From: Rhinopomastus cyanomelas
Taxonomy: Eukaryota; Chordata; Aves; Bucerotiformes; Rhinopomastidae
Direction: 5' to 3'
Assembly: GCA_013400115.1 (NCBI GenBank)
Contig: VXBP01002393.1
Coordinates: 62,001 to 126,000, forward strand
Length of the DNA: 64,000 bases
Shown here: piece after piece, positions 48,701 to 58,871 of the stretch
Layout: each line of letters opens with the position of its first letter
How positions within the stretch are numbered: the stretch's first letter is position 1
Translations under genes and position numbers: made by a program
Notes under the pieces: model-generated
Seen by the model: only the letters and a program-made list of their open reading frames with translations
What the model was told of the DNA's origin: nothing
Databases searched by the model: none

Positions 48701-51700
48701 GAAAAATCTCCCAGCACCTTGTGGCCTACACTTGGCAGCAATGTCCCACTTCTCTTTGCAGTCCCANGACATTAATTTCTTTGCAAGAGAGACCTTTACT
48801 ACACAAGCTGTGTTGGTTTTGTACTTCAGTCTGAAAGAGACTTCTGCTTTTAGTATACCTGCAGTGCAGTCACCAGGGTTACTCTTTATTTATTGAACAT
48901 ACTGAGTGTGAACATCTATGTCTGGTTTTATCTCTTCAGCACTTCTGGCTGTCACTGACACTGTATAGAATTAGTTTGCCTGTGTTAGAGTATCACAGAA
49001 TCACAGAACATTAGGGATTGGNTCAAACATTTTTCTCTGCTCTTACGGATTCGATACCTCATTTCCTTTCCAGAGTATGGGAATCTGTTTCATTGGTGAA
49101 AGAAACTTTGAAAATTTCCTTCTCGAGGTGAGCAGCACGAAGTCTTTACACCCTTTTTGGTCTTCAGAAGGAAGTTTTAATGCCATCTACAGAAAAATCT
49201 CCCAGCACCTTGTGGCCTACACTTGGCAGCAATGTCCCACTTCTCTTTGCAGTCCCAAGTCTATCTGGAAGTTATGCCAACAGCCTGTAGGAAGGGTCTT
49301 GCTCATCTGCCAGCAGTCACTTACTGTAGCAGAAGGGTTGTGCCTGCCAGGCTCTGGTACGTGAGAAGGGCGAATGGCTGACTCCTGCTGGCTTAGGTGA
49401 GGGTGTAGGGGAGTGAGGGGAGTGCTCCTCCTAATCTTCTTTCTAAAGCAGCATCAGGGAAGAGGCAGTAAGCTGCTTGAGCAGAGCTGACATCTCAAAA
49501 GTTATTTTCCAGCTTCAAGAGGCTGTCTCACAAAAGCTGACATGTACTGTTTGGGGTCTTTGGGCTGTCCTGTAACCTAAACAGTCTCTTCTTGTTTGGC
49601 AGTATTTAGAACCTCAACCAGGGAACTTTGTTTCCATTGAAGATAAGAAGGTGATGGGAACACACAAAGGTAACTGGCTAAACCACCTTAATACCTGCTT
49701 AGAGATAAATGGAACAACAGAGCTTACATTTGGAGGGAGAGATTTTGTCAGCTTCCAGACCAGTCTGCAGCTTTTTTCTAGTGTGATAATTCTGATAATC
49801 AATGAAAACTTGCATTGCCCAGTAGGAGATGGAGCCTTGTACTACAGCTGAGCTTGATTATTTGTTCCATGCTGCAAGAAAGTAAGTGATCATTGTTAGG
49901 GTTACTCCGTTGATACTAAGTGGTTGTTAATTTAATACCAAGAGACCATTTAATTCTTTCAGAATTACTGTGCTTCACTTCCACATTCCATAGTTCCTAA
50001 ACTTTACAGAAGGATATTCACCACTCACCTCAGTAGGACATCATCAGATGTGGGCAGGTTGCCTTTCCTTCCCTTCTGTGTGTCCTTCCTTTCCACTTCT
50101 CAGCTCTAGCTACCAGAGGAAGGGTGTTGGATGTTCTACTAGTACATCGAGGTGCTGGAGCGAGTGTAGAGGAGGCCAACAAAACTGGTGAAGGGCCTGG
50201 AGGATAAATCTGATGAGGAGAGACTGAGAGAGTTGGAGCTGTTTAGTTTGAGGAGGAGGAGGCTAAGGGGAGACCTCATCACTCTCTGTGGTCTGTACCT
50301 GAAGCACATGATTTCAAGCTAATCTGTTTCAACTGCAGTATTCTTAGGGTTTGTAAGACCAACATTTCTTGATTTCAGATTTAATCTGTGGCTTTGCTAC
50401 CACTCAGTCTTACCACAGAGAGGGTGGTCAGGCACTGGAATGGGCTTCCCAGGGAGGTGGTTGCGTTGCCATCCCCTGGATGTGTTTAAAGATGGTTTGG
50501 ATGAGGTGTTGAGGGATGTGGTTTAGGGGTGAACTTGTAAGGTAGGGTGGATGGTTGGACTCGATGATCCCAGGAGACTTTTCCAACCAGAGTGATTCTG
50601 TGATAGTCTGTGAAAGAGTGACCAGGCACTGGAATAGTCTGCCCAGGGTGGTGGTTGAGTCTCTGTCTCTGGATGAGTTTAAAAGATGCTTAGATGTAGT
50701 GTTGGGGGGATATGGTTTAGGACTGAACTTGTAGAGTAGGAGTGATGGTTGGACTTGATGATCTCAGGGGTCTTTTCCAACCAGAATGTTTTTATGATTC
50801 TATGAAAAGCAAGAGAAGCTGGTAAGACTGAGTGGCAGCAAAACCACAGGTTCAATCTGAAGTGAAGAAGTGTTTGTCTTGCAAACCCTAAGGATACTGC
50901 AGGTGAAACAGATGAGCTTGAATTCATGTGGGGGGTTGGACTCGATGATCTCTCGGGTCCCTTCCAACCCCTAACATCCTATGATCCTATGTGCTTCAGG
51001 TACAGACCAAAACTTGCAGGTGGGTGTTAGTGTAGTCATTGTCACGCTCCTCCAAGACAGCTTGGTTTGTTACTCTTTGTTTAAGGGGTAAAGGTTTGGG
51101 GAAATGACTTGAACATGTTTTGCTGAAAGCAAAGAATCAGAAGTTGCTAGCAGCATTACACTTCCATATTTCTGTAGGTTGGTTCCTCTACACAATAGGC
51201 CAGAGGGCTAGACTGAGAGGCCTGAAGGACGCTTGGTTTGTTGTAGACAAAGACGTCAGCACCAGGGAGGTCTTTGTGGTAAGTTAATTCAGCACTGGTG
51301 TTGACGTGACTCCTGCTGTATGGAATGTGAGTGTCACCTGGGCAGAATTCTTGGCTTTCCTCTTGGGGGAAACAAACAACTGGTGCAGATCAGCAGACTC
51401 AGAATGTCTTGTCCCACGTGGCTTTTCTTGAGTAGAAAATGGTTGAAGATTTTGGTGTAGAAGTTCACAGAATAACAGAATAAGTTCTTCAAACAAAAGG
51501 CAGATACTGAAGAGAATCAGCCAATCTGCTGAGCTGTCATGTTCTGCTCTATGACATGAGGATTTTTGTTGCAGTTACTGTGACACCGTGTACAAAGTGG
51601 GTGCTGTGTTGTCTTACTCTGGGCTACTGTTTTCTAGTAAAAGAAGCAGTAGCTGGTAAGAGTTTCATCCTTTTGAAGAGCAGGGCAGAACGTGTCTAAT

Positions 51701-53976
51701 GCTGCAAACAGTCGCAGCGTTGATGACTAGTCCTGTGAGGTGGCTGGCAGTTCTGCAGCTTGCTAGCATCGTGCCTGTCTCTTGCTGTTTATGCAGTTGT
51801 TATTCTTGTTATCATCACATCAGTATCAAATGAGGTGCTCTGCTACTTGTTGATGTGCCTGCGGGCAAAAAGTCATAATCAGGTGAGAGTTGAGAGAGGA
51901 AACAGGCAGGACCACTGAGAAATTTATTTCATGCCCTAGGGGAAGGGTGTGTGTGTGTGTGTGTGTGTGCAGTGCCTTAGCCTGGGAGGTGTTGAGTTGA
52001 GAAACTGGAGAAGAGTGGTGGAGCATCTCATGGAGGTAGGAGGGCAGTAGATACTTGAACTCAGCCAGAAGGTGGCAGATACATGACTGGAGGAGAGCGA
52101 ACGTACCGGGGTGACCGGACTCTCAACAGTGCTGGGTTGCTTTAGTTTTCACTGAAGGCTTCCACCTAGAAGCTGACTGAGTGCTGATGAATTCCTCCTT
52201 GTTTACTCGTTTTGCCTTCATTTTGATAGGCTGGGTGCTTCATGGTACAAATAATGTGCCCTCTGGCAAAAGCATCAGTGTTAAATAAGATTTGTCTTTG
52301 AAGGCACCGTCAACGGATCACCCCGCGCTGTACAGAGACCTGTTGCGGACAAACCGAGTGCACTGGATAGCAGAGGAGCCTCCTGCAGAGCTCGTTAGAG
52401 ACAAGATGATGGAATGTCTCTTCAGGTTTCAGCACCAGATGGCACTGGGTAATCAAACCTTGACTTGTTTCTCGTTTTACTTGGTTTGTGAAACTGCAGC
52501 AGAGTGGTTTTGCAGCAAGAGCTGAAATGTTTTGGCTTGCCTGCCCGTGTCTGCGCTGTGAAGTGAAGCAGCCCTGTGGAGCAATATCTTGACCTCCACT
52601 TCTTTAACCTGGTGATGAAAGGTTTTCTTGTGTAATGTGAACGTGAGGATTCACTGGCAGCTGCTTGGCTGTTTTCTGCTCCAGTGCCTTGTGTGCTGAC
52701 TCTGAACCAAGATGGGAGCGTGTGGGTGACAGTAGTGAAGCCTCTGAGAGCCATCACACCTGGACAGGTCAGTTACTACAAGTGATTTTCTTTCCTGTGC
52801 AGGGCTGTGGCTTATCTGGCTAGTAAGAGCAGTGTTTGTGTTAGCTGGACTGAAGTAGTTATCTGCATGTGAGACCGTGCGTTGGGTTGGCGGGTGGACT
52901 TGCTGATCTTGCAGATCTCTTTCAACCTTCATGGTTCTGTGGTTCTATGACCAGCTGGCTCTGTTTTGACTAATAATCAGCTACCTTGCAGGAGGTTACT
53001 CTCTCTGGTTTCTCAATCTATACTGCGACCACAGACCATTGTAAACCAGAAGCAAAGAAAACCTCTCTGGTAATCAGCTGTATATGCAGAAGTGGAATCT
53101 GTTATCATCTTCAGGAACTAGATTTTAAAAGGGATTCACCTGATAATTGGCCCCTTGATATGGTTTTAATAGTCACATTTTTTTAGTGAATGTCTGTGTC
53201 CAGTGAATTTCATTGTCCCTGAAGAGGCCTTTTAACACAGCTGATGTAAACATCTCCATCACATTGTGAACCAGTTGTCTGCAAGTATTTTCTGCCCTTT
53301 CCCAGCATACGGTCTGTGCTCTGGCCCTCCCCAAAACTCAGGGAGCCATGGGACACATCAGGAGGGAAGTGGTCTTAGAGCTCTTTGTAGTGGAGAGAGC
53401 TGAGCTGACTCCAGCCAGACTTGGCAGTCTGAAGGGTTGTGAGACGAGGCCAGGGGGTCTGTGCTTCTCCTCTCCTGCAAGAACCTGCTGAGCACATCAG
53501 GGAGCCCCAGGTGATTCCTTCCAGAAGGTCCTGCTCCAGTAGTCACCCATTCCTGTTTTGGCAAGTGCCACTCTTCTCTGGGGAGAGTCTAGTGAAGGTC
53601 TAGATGATACGTGCTCATGCTTTTTCCAGCACAATCCCTTCCACCTCAGGAACTGAAGAATTTGTGATTGTCTTGTAGAGGTTTGTGACAAGATGTCCCC
53701 CAAGTTTCTATTTACAGTCCTTTGCATTTTTAACGTCTTTAAAAGCTTTAGTGAGAACAAAGAAAGATGAGCACACTAACTGGCCAGCAGGGCTTGCACA
53801 CACCGTGCCATCTGTGTTTTATCTCCTAGTTTGCAGTGTTCTACAAGGGTGATGAGTGCTTGGGCAGCGGGAAGATCCTGAGGATGGGGCCGTCGCTGTA
53901 CACGATGCAACAGGGCAAAACCCGAGAGGAGGGTCCCAAGAAGGAAGAGATTGACAAGATAGAACCAGTAACGTAA
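42602..53976 (+). CDS. TRMU: TRMU, mitochondrial tRNA 2-thiouridylase
   Basis: Exons: 42602-42686, 43475-43640, 45089-45195, 45702-45824, 46940-47112, 48583-48636, 49603-49669, 51178-51278, 52304-52448, 52685-52767, 53830-53976, giving 416 residues. The family is MnmA-like: it activates and 2-thiolates U34 of mitochondrial tRNAs Lys, Glu and Gln. Visible parts are the ATP PP-loop SGGVDS (13-18), the first catalytic Cys in NPDIMCNKHIKF (Cys102) and the second in SMGICFIGE (Cys223), followed by the C-terminal beta-barrel region ending in FAVFYKGDECLGSGKIL. Odd points: the exon 5/exon 6 junction at 47112 lacks a GT donor at the conserved position, and the 54-base exon 48583-48636 is repeated at 49074-49127 by an apparent assembly error and is counted once here. 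No stop or frameshift is seen. TRMU lies downstream of GTSE1 on the same strand and converges with CELSR1. Confidence 0.95.
42828..43326 (+). repeat. CR1 LINE in TRMU intron 1
   Basis: A sense copy, diverged from the common family, from 'atctggactactgcatccag' to 'cctactgttctgcagttt'. Confidence 0.85.
44217..44805 (-). repeat. Long CR1 (older subfamily), antisense, in TRMU intron 2
   Basis: About 590 bp. Landmarks are 'ccaaatgatctttaaacaca', 'tctcctcaaagcctcctctt', 'aaaactggacacagtactga' and 'tggccacctgggcacactgc'. Confidence 0.85.
45345..45440 (-). repeat. CR1 3'-end stub, old subfamily
   Basis: 'ggttcagggtggaaaggagc' and 'ggtcatctagtccagccacc' in TRMU intron 3. Confidence 0.75.
46478..46740 (-). 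repeat. CR1 LINE, antisense, in TRMU intron 4
   Basis: The common family, from 'aatcacagaatcatcaggga' to 'actgccccatgtcctatcac', about 200 bp before the next exon. Confidence 0.9.
47224..47312 (-). repeat. CR1 3'-end stub after TRMU exon 5
   Basis: About 90 bp: 'gagtatcacagaacactagg' to 'ggaccacctagacaag'. Confidence 0.85.
47973..48408 (-). repeat. CR1 LINE, antisense, at the assembly trouble spot
   Basis: The common family, from 'gagtatcacagaatcacaga' to 'tgctccactccatcatcttt'. Its first about 30 bp are repeated at 48990-49021 inside the false duplication. Confidence 0.9.
48488..48530 (+). repeat. CR1 3'-end stub, sense
   Basis: 'gatctttcgaggtcccttcc' to 'gttctgtgattgc'. It is inverted relative to the copy at 47973-48408, so the two tails form a potential hairpin around the interval where the assembly breaks. 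Confidence 0.75.
48532..49257 (+). other. False tandem duplication with two single-N gaps (exon 6 of TRMU twice)
   Basis: 48532-48766 (235 bp) reappears apparently unchanged at 49023-49257. Between them, 48768-49021 (254 bp) is a copy of 47751-48004. The three blocks are separated by single Ns at 48767 and 49022. Block two stops inside the CR1 and block three starts just after it, so the insert looks like the same locus assembled without the CR1 and spliced in beside itself. The 54-base TRMU exon (48583-48636, with the catalytic Cys) appears again at 49074-49127 with both splice sites. Because its length is a multiple of three, including both copies would add 18 residues without a frameshift. 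Confidence 0.9.
50141..50612 (+). repeat. CR1 split by one arm of an inverted repeat
   Basis: CR1 sequence at 50141-50288 ('tacatcgaggtgctggagcg' to 'gacctcatcactctct') and again at 50415-50612 ('cacagagagggtggtcaggc' to 'gtgattctgtgatag') are two parts of one sense element. The expected middle is replaced by a non-CR1 segment, 50289-50414. Confidence 0.75.
50613..50805 (+). repeat. Second CR1 3' end in the inverted-repeat loop
   Basis: A further sense tail from 'gagtgaccaggcactggaat' to 'tttttatgattctatga', directly after the first, so the same CR1 end occurs twice in tandem. Confidence 0.8.
50931..50991 (+). repeat. Short CR1 tail inserted in the right arm of the inverted repeat
   Basis: About 60 bp, 'gggggttggactcgatgatc' to 'tatgatcctatg'. 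It sits between ATGTG-type ends and is absent from the left arm. Confidence 0.8.
51947..51969 (+). repeat. (GT)n microsatellite
   Basis: About eleven GT units in a TRMU intron. Confidence 0.95.
52876..52950 (+). repeat. CR1 3'-end stub, old
   Basis: 'gttgggttggcgggtggact' to 'ggttctgtggttctatgacc' in the last TRMU intron but one. Confidence 0.65.
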
Positions 53977-54026
53977 CACATGGGTTTGTTCACTGAAGGA
54001 CTTGGGTGGACTTGCTGCCTGAGAGG

Positions 54027-54044
54027 AATAAAAAGAGTAATAAA
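54027..54044 (+). terminator. TRMU: TRMU poly(A) signals
   Basis: Two AATAAA hexamers (54027-54032 and 54039-54044) about 50-70 bases after the stop, followed by a T/G-rich region. The 3' UTR is short. Confidence 0.7.
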
Positions 54045-54064
54045 CATATGTTCATGTTGATCTG

Positions 54065-55345
54065 TATGTTCTAGAGGTCAGTTGGCCATCAAGTCCCAGC
54101 TCTTGACTGTGTTAGCACTGAACAGGTTGAGATCTGAAGCCAGTTTGGTGCCGTTGCGCTGGGCTGGGCGGTGATACTTGTGTGAAGACACATCCAGGGG
54201 TGTCTAAAGCTGCTCTGTAATTACCTGTACAGGAATTTTAATACAAGAATCATGTCTGAATTAATAAATCTTTTATGCATAAGTGAGGTGCTTTGGCTGC
54301 CTTGGAAGGCCCCTGTCCATAGGTGAGTCCCCGTGTCGTTTCGCAGCAAGTGTCTGTGCTTTGAACTCTGGAAGAGGAACGAGTGGTGCTCAAGTGCCGT
54401 GTTCGGAATGAACCCCAAGCAGCAGATACTTATTTTTTGTTTGACAGAGTTTTATAAGAAATCCTTTAGATTCTTCAGCAGATGAAGTAGTGGTTTCAGG
54501 TGTTTGTGTAATGCAGAATTAAAATCATAGGGGGCTTCAGAAACAGTGTTGACTGTTGCCTTTTTTAACACCACTAATTTTTTATCGACAGCTGAGTTGA
54601 GAGGCAGTTTGGTTTGTCTCCAGGAGAACAGGATGCATCGTTGTGCTTTAGAAAAATGCAAGTTCAAGGCATTTCCTTAGCTCCCTGAATTAGTAATTGA
54701 ATGTTGTTCTTTATATTGTGCCTAGTTCTGGGCCCCTCAGTTCCAGAAGGAGGAGACAGAACTGCTGCAGAGAGGCCAGCGCAGAGCCACAAGGATGATG
54801 AAGTAGAACACCTCCCTGATGAGGAAAGGCTGAGGGAGCTGGGTCTCTTCAGCTTGGAGAAAAGGAGACTGAGGGGTGACCTCATTAATGTTGATAAATA
54901 TGTGAAGGGTGGGTGTCAGGAGGATGGAGCCAGGCGCTTCTTGGTGTCATCTAATCATAGGACAAGGGGCAACGGGTGTGAGCTGGAACACAGGAGGTTC
55001 CACATCAATATGAGAAGGAACTTCTTCCCAGTCAAGGGGACAGAGCACTGGAAGGAGCTGCCCAGGGGAGTTTTGGAGTCTCCTTCTCTGAAGGTGTTTA
55101 AAACCCACCTGGATGTGTTCCTGTACAACTTGGTCTAAGTGATCCTGCTGTGGCAGGGGGATTGGACTGGATGATCTTTTAAGGTCCCTTCCAATCCCTA
55201 ATGTTGTGATAACCTCTGCTCCCTTGGTAAGAGCAATGGGGACCTGCGTGCAACCCCTCCTGCTGCTTCTAAACCCTGGGAAATGCTCTCTGGACCCTGG
55301 GCACCTCTGCTGCACTTTCAAATGAATCACCAGAGGAAGAACCAC
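54065..55345. other. Spacer between convergent TRMU and CELSR1
   Basis: About 1.3 kb of non-coding sequence, mostly unique apart from a sense CR1 (54698-55212). No gene was seen. Confidence 0.6.
54698..55212 (+). repeat. CR1 LINE between TRMU and CELSR1
   Basis: A long sense copy of the common family. Its 145-codon open frame is CR1-derived. Confidence 0.9.
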
Positions 55346-55365
55346 AAGTTCAAAAAAGTTCTTAA

Positions 55366-55371
55366 TTTATT
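55366..55371 (-). terminator. CELSR1: Distal CELSR1 poly(A) signal
   Basis: AATAAA on the minus strand in 'acaataaattaagaac', with a downstream 'cttgtggttcttcctctggt' stretch that fits a GU-rich element. Confidence 0.5.
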
Positions 55372-56487
55372 GTAAATTCTCCTTTCCTCTGTGCCGCAAT
55401 TCCAGTGTTCTGCACATTAATAAATACACATTTGTTAAAAAAAAACACAACAAACAACCTCCAGTGTCTAATCTGCCATAAAGCTTTTAAAAAGTAATAA
55501 AAATAGGTTTCAATTTTTTCCATCATTAATACAGCTGACCCTCGTTTACTGCAGCTGGTTGTGATCAGAACAAAAACTACCTACATCTCACTGGGGCAGA
55601 ATACACAAACACAGCTGTGACCAGAGCTCGTGGAGTCACTCACCGCCAAGTGCCCGACCCTTAGAGCCTTTTCAGTCAGGAGACGTCACGCAGGATGGTC
55701 ACCGCTTGTGGAGGAACAGCAGCAGTCCTCCCTCTCCCCTTCCAAAAGCCTCCTCCATGCAGCTGGAATTGTGCAGGGGCACAGGGAAACCACAGTGACA
55801 GGAGATGTTGCTTCTGTTTTCCTCAGCTCGTGACTTTCTGGGTGTTTTTCACTTTCACCTGGTTAGACAATGAAAAGCCAGTGTCTGCCCCAAGGGGCTG
55901 CCGTGGTGAGCAAGGAGCTGCCGAGAGCCTTGGTGGCAGCGAGCAGGTCACGGCCACAACACCGCTGCCCTCTGCGTGGTGTCGTCCCGGGACGGGGAGC
56001 AGAGCTCTGCCCCAGGCTGTCAGACACACACTGTGCCACGCTCCGTTGTCCTCCTCTCGTAAACGCCGCAGGAAGGTGAAGACGATGGACAGGCCGCGCG
56101 TGACTTCCCTCTACCTGCGGGTCTTGTGGGAAACCCACAGCCTTCCACGTGCCTTTTGAAACAGGGCTTTGCCAAAGACCTGGGCATCCTCACAGACTCC
56201 TGCTCGGGTTAGCCATGTGCTCGCTCCAGTGGGACAGAGATCAACAGCAACACAAAACGCTGCACCTGAGGCAGAACTTGTCCCACGGGAGGAAGGTCCT
56301 CGTCTCGGGACACACGGGGTTTAGCGCAGAACCAGACCAAAGCAAAAACCTACTGCACAACGACACCAGGTGTCTTCTTGCTCTTGACAAGGGAGACCTC
56401 GGATTGACTTCTTCCAAAGAAGGATCTTCTTAAAATCTTAGCCAAAGACTTGTTTTCAGTCCCCAAGCCGAGCTGCTGTGCACTCGA

Positions 56488-56560
56488 GAGAATCATAGAA
56501 TCATGAGGGATTGGAAGGGACCTCAAAACATCATCTAGTCCCATCCCCCTGCAAGAGGTC
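56488..56560 (-). repeat. CR1 3'-end stub in CELSR1 3' UTR
   Basis: 'gaatcatagaatcatgaggg' to 'catccccctgcaagaggtc'. Confidence 0.8.
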
Positions 56561-57884
56561 AGAACACCAAGAAATTACAAACAGAAGAGGATTCAGAAGA
56601 GGTTGTGCAGAAAAACACCCCGTGTCCTTACAGTGACCCACACCCCGGCAACAAACGCCGCACACGGATGGACCTCAGCGGAACCTGCGCCACCGTGAGA
56701 ACCCTTTGCACCTTAGGGTGGCTGTTCCATGCAAACCTCAGTTACGTTATCAAAAGCCAAATTCAAGTAAACGTGTGCAATGTTCATATAAAAAATATCA
56801 AAACCTCTTTTTAATTGCTTTCTTCTTATCAAATTCAGATCAGTATAAATGTAAAATATACAAAGGAGCTTTTTCTTTAGCGACACCATACAAAATATAT
56901 AAAAGTATCTACATTTTTATATTTATATAAAGGATCCTTTTTGTCTCAAGACGGCGGGTCCACCGCGGGGTGGACAGAGAGATGCTGGCGTAGAACAAAA
57001 GGACACTTGTTGGGATTTTCCTCCCCGGAGCCCAGCAAGCCGAAGGGTCCACGCTGCAGCCGGACCATCTCCTGGGGCATCTCCTGGAGCTGGTCTGGAG
57101 GCTGAGGGACTGACTTCCCGCAGGTCCGCTGTCATAACGATGTGTTTTCCCTGGTTCTCCCCAGTAAGAAGCAGCTCCTGCAGCACTGGCTGCACTGCGA
57201 GCAGGTCCCGTCCCTCCCAGTGCAGCCCCGTGGCCCTGCCAGGACGATGCCGTGCGGAGCGTCCGGGCGCCGCGGCGAGCGGTCGGGAGTCTGCCGTAAC
57301 GCGAAACCATGCAGGAAACCACGTCCACCTCGTCACCCTCGCCACGCGGCCAAGCTGATGAAGTTGAGGTGGGCAAGTGGCGACCCCGTGGTGAGGAGTC
57401 CAGCACCGGGCGGCAGCAGCAGCAGTCACAGGTTCCTGATGGTTCAGATGGACGTCTCGTTACTGCCTCTGTCGGGGAGAAGATGCAAACACGCAGGCTC
57501 AGGGTGAGACAGGCTCTGGCAAACCGTTCCCCCAGACCCACCAAACCCTTCTTGGAAAGGCCTCGTGCTCACTGAAGTTGCCGTGACTTGCCCAGGACGG
57601 GCAGGCAAGCTGCGAGGAACCAATCCTGGCAGCAGACAGGAGGTGCGCTCTTTGGAAGAAGCTCTACAGAGGGCGTGGGTTTGGCCAACATTTAGGTGAA
57701 GAGGGAAGGTTCACGTGACCTGCTGCCCGGCAGCAGAGCCGTACGTTACGCACACGGTGCGCAGGGAAAACGGTAGCTTGGTGCAAGCTGGCTCCTCACT
57801 CCCCAGTGATGACTCCATTAGCTGGTAGCAGCCAGCTGCCGCCTGCTAGAGACACACAGGTAAATTGCTGGGTTAATGGTTGGA

Positions 57885-58136
57885 CTGGTTCCACATCAGT
57901 ATGAGAAGGAACTTCTTCCCAGTGAGAGTGACAGAGCACTGGAAGGGGCTGCCCAGGGGGGTTGTGGAGTCTCCTTCACTGGAAACATTTAAGACCCACC
58001 TGGATGTGTTCCTGTGTGACTTGGTCTAGGTGGTCCTGCTATGTCAGGGGGATTGGACTAGATGGTCTTTGGAGGTTCCTTCCAATCCCTAATGGTTCTA
58101 TGATTAAAGGTCTCTTCCAACCAAAGAGATTCTGTG
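57885..58136 (+). repeat. CR1 LINE in CELSR1 3' UTR (opposite strand to the gene)
   Basis: 'gttccacatcagtatgagaa' to 'cctaatggttctatgatt', followed by a further 'gagattctgtgac' end. Confidence 0.85.
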
Positions 58137-58440
58137 ACATCTGTTTCACAGATTTCCAAGGAGTCACTTGGTCACAAAGATGGCTTCAGCTACCAGTTTG
58201 CCCACCGTAGTTGTTACTATTAGTTGCACTAAGGATTCAAACTCTTTGGTTTCAGCAGGTTCTTTCTTTTTGCTGCTCAGCCTGGCAGAGCTGGACCTGG
58301 AAGCTCCAGGTCCCCTTGTTCTAGCTGAAGAAGTAAACTGCCTGGCCAGCACTAGCCTGCTTCGTGTTCTCCTTGTGAGTTCTGTGCCTGCCCACATGTA
58401 GCACAGCCTCAACAAGAAGGTGTTGCTGAGCTTTTCTGGA

Positions 58441-58515
58441 CATAGAATCATTAGGGATTGGAAGAGGCCTCGAAAGATCATCTAGTCCACTCCCCCTGAC
58501 ACAGCAGGACCACAG
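58441..58515 (-). repeat. CR1 3'-end stub in CELSR1 3' UTR
   Basis: 'atagaatcattagggattgg' to 'ctgacacagcaggaccac'. Confidence 0.85.
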
Positions 58516-58871
58516 GTGGCCATCGCTGAGCCATTCCCGTGCCTGGCAGCAAGACCGAGTGGAAAAGGCCCATCCTGGTTCTGGTGATGTGTGCAGCCCA
58601 CAAGGGCCAGGGAAGGTGATGACTTCGGCAGCTCTCCAGGCATGGAAGGGGCAGAAAATTCACGCAGACATGGGAGCCCAGTTTGCCGTGGCCAGTGGGC
58701 GCTGTGCCCAGTGCAGCAAATCCCTCTGCGAGGTGACGGAGCAGAGCTAAGGTTGAAGGACTCTGGTCCAGTCACCACGTGGGACCCTTGCTCATGTGGG
58801 AGTTCGGAGCTGCGCAGTGGAGGTGCAGATCGGCGCTACGGGAGGTCTGCCAGGGCCACCCAAGCTGGCAC

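Larger units (their letters stand above)
50289..51009. repeat. Imperfect inverted repeat in TRMU intron
   Basis: The arm 50289-50414 is the reverse complement of 50820-51009 ('ggtctgtacctgaagcacat' against 'tatgtgcttcaggtacagac'; 'ccactcagtcttacca' against 'tggtaagactgagtgg'). Apart from a CR1 tail present only in the right arm (50931-50991), the arms differ at a modest number of bases. The loop is about 405 bp and is CR1. Confidence 0.85.
55350..58871 (-). other. CELSR1: Inferred CELSR1 3' UTR
   Basis: From the CELSR1 stop to a minus-strand AATAAA at 55366-55371, followed on that strand by a T/G-rich stretch. The inferred UTR is about 3.5 kb. It carries three CR1 insertions (58441-58515, 57885-58136, 56488-56560), a CpG-dense block (about 56,940-57,560) and a very AU-rich block (about 56,760-56,930) that could hold an earlier poly(A) site (ATTAAA near 56,810). 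Which end is used cannot be settled from sequence. Confidence 0.5.

Noticed and set aside
49074..49127. Second copy of the 54-base TRMU exon as a real duplicated or alternative exon
   Set aside because: It is bounded by single Ns and by exact copies of intronic sequence, which fits an assembly error better than a young duplication.
56909..57544. 211-codon minus-strand frame in the CELSR1 3' UTR
   Set aside because: It lies in a CpG-dense block where stops are rare, with no recognisable domain or splice context. It lies about 1.3 kb past the CELSR1 stop.
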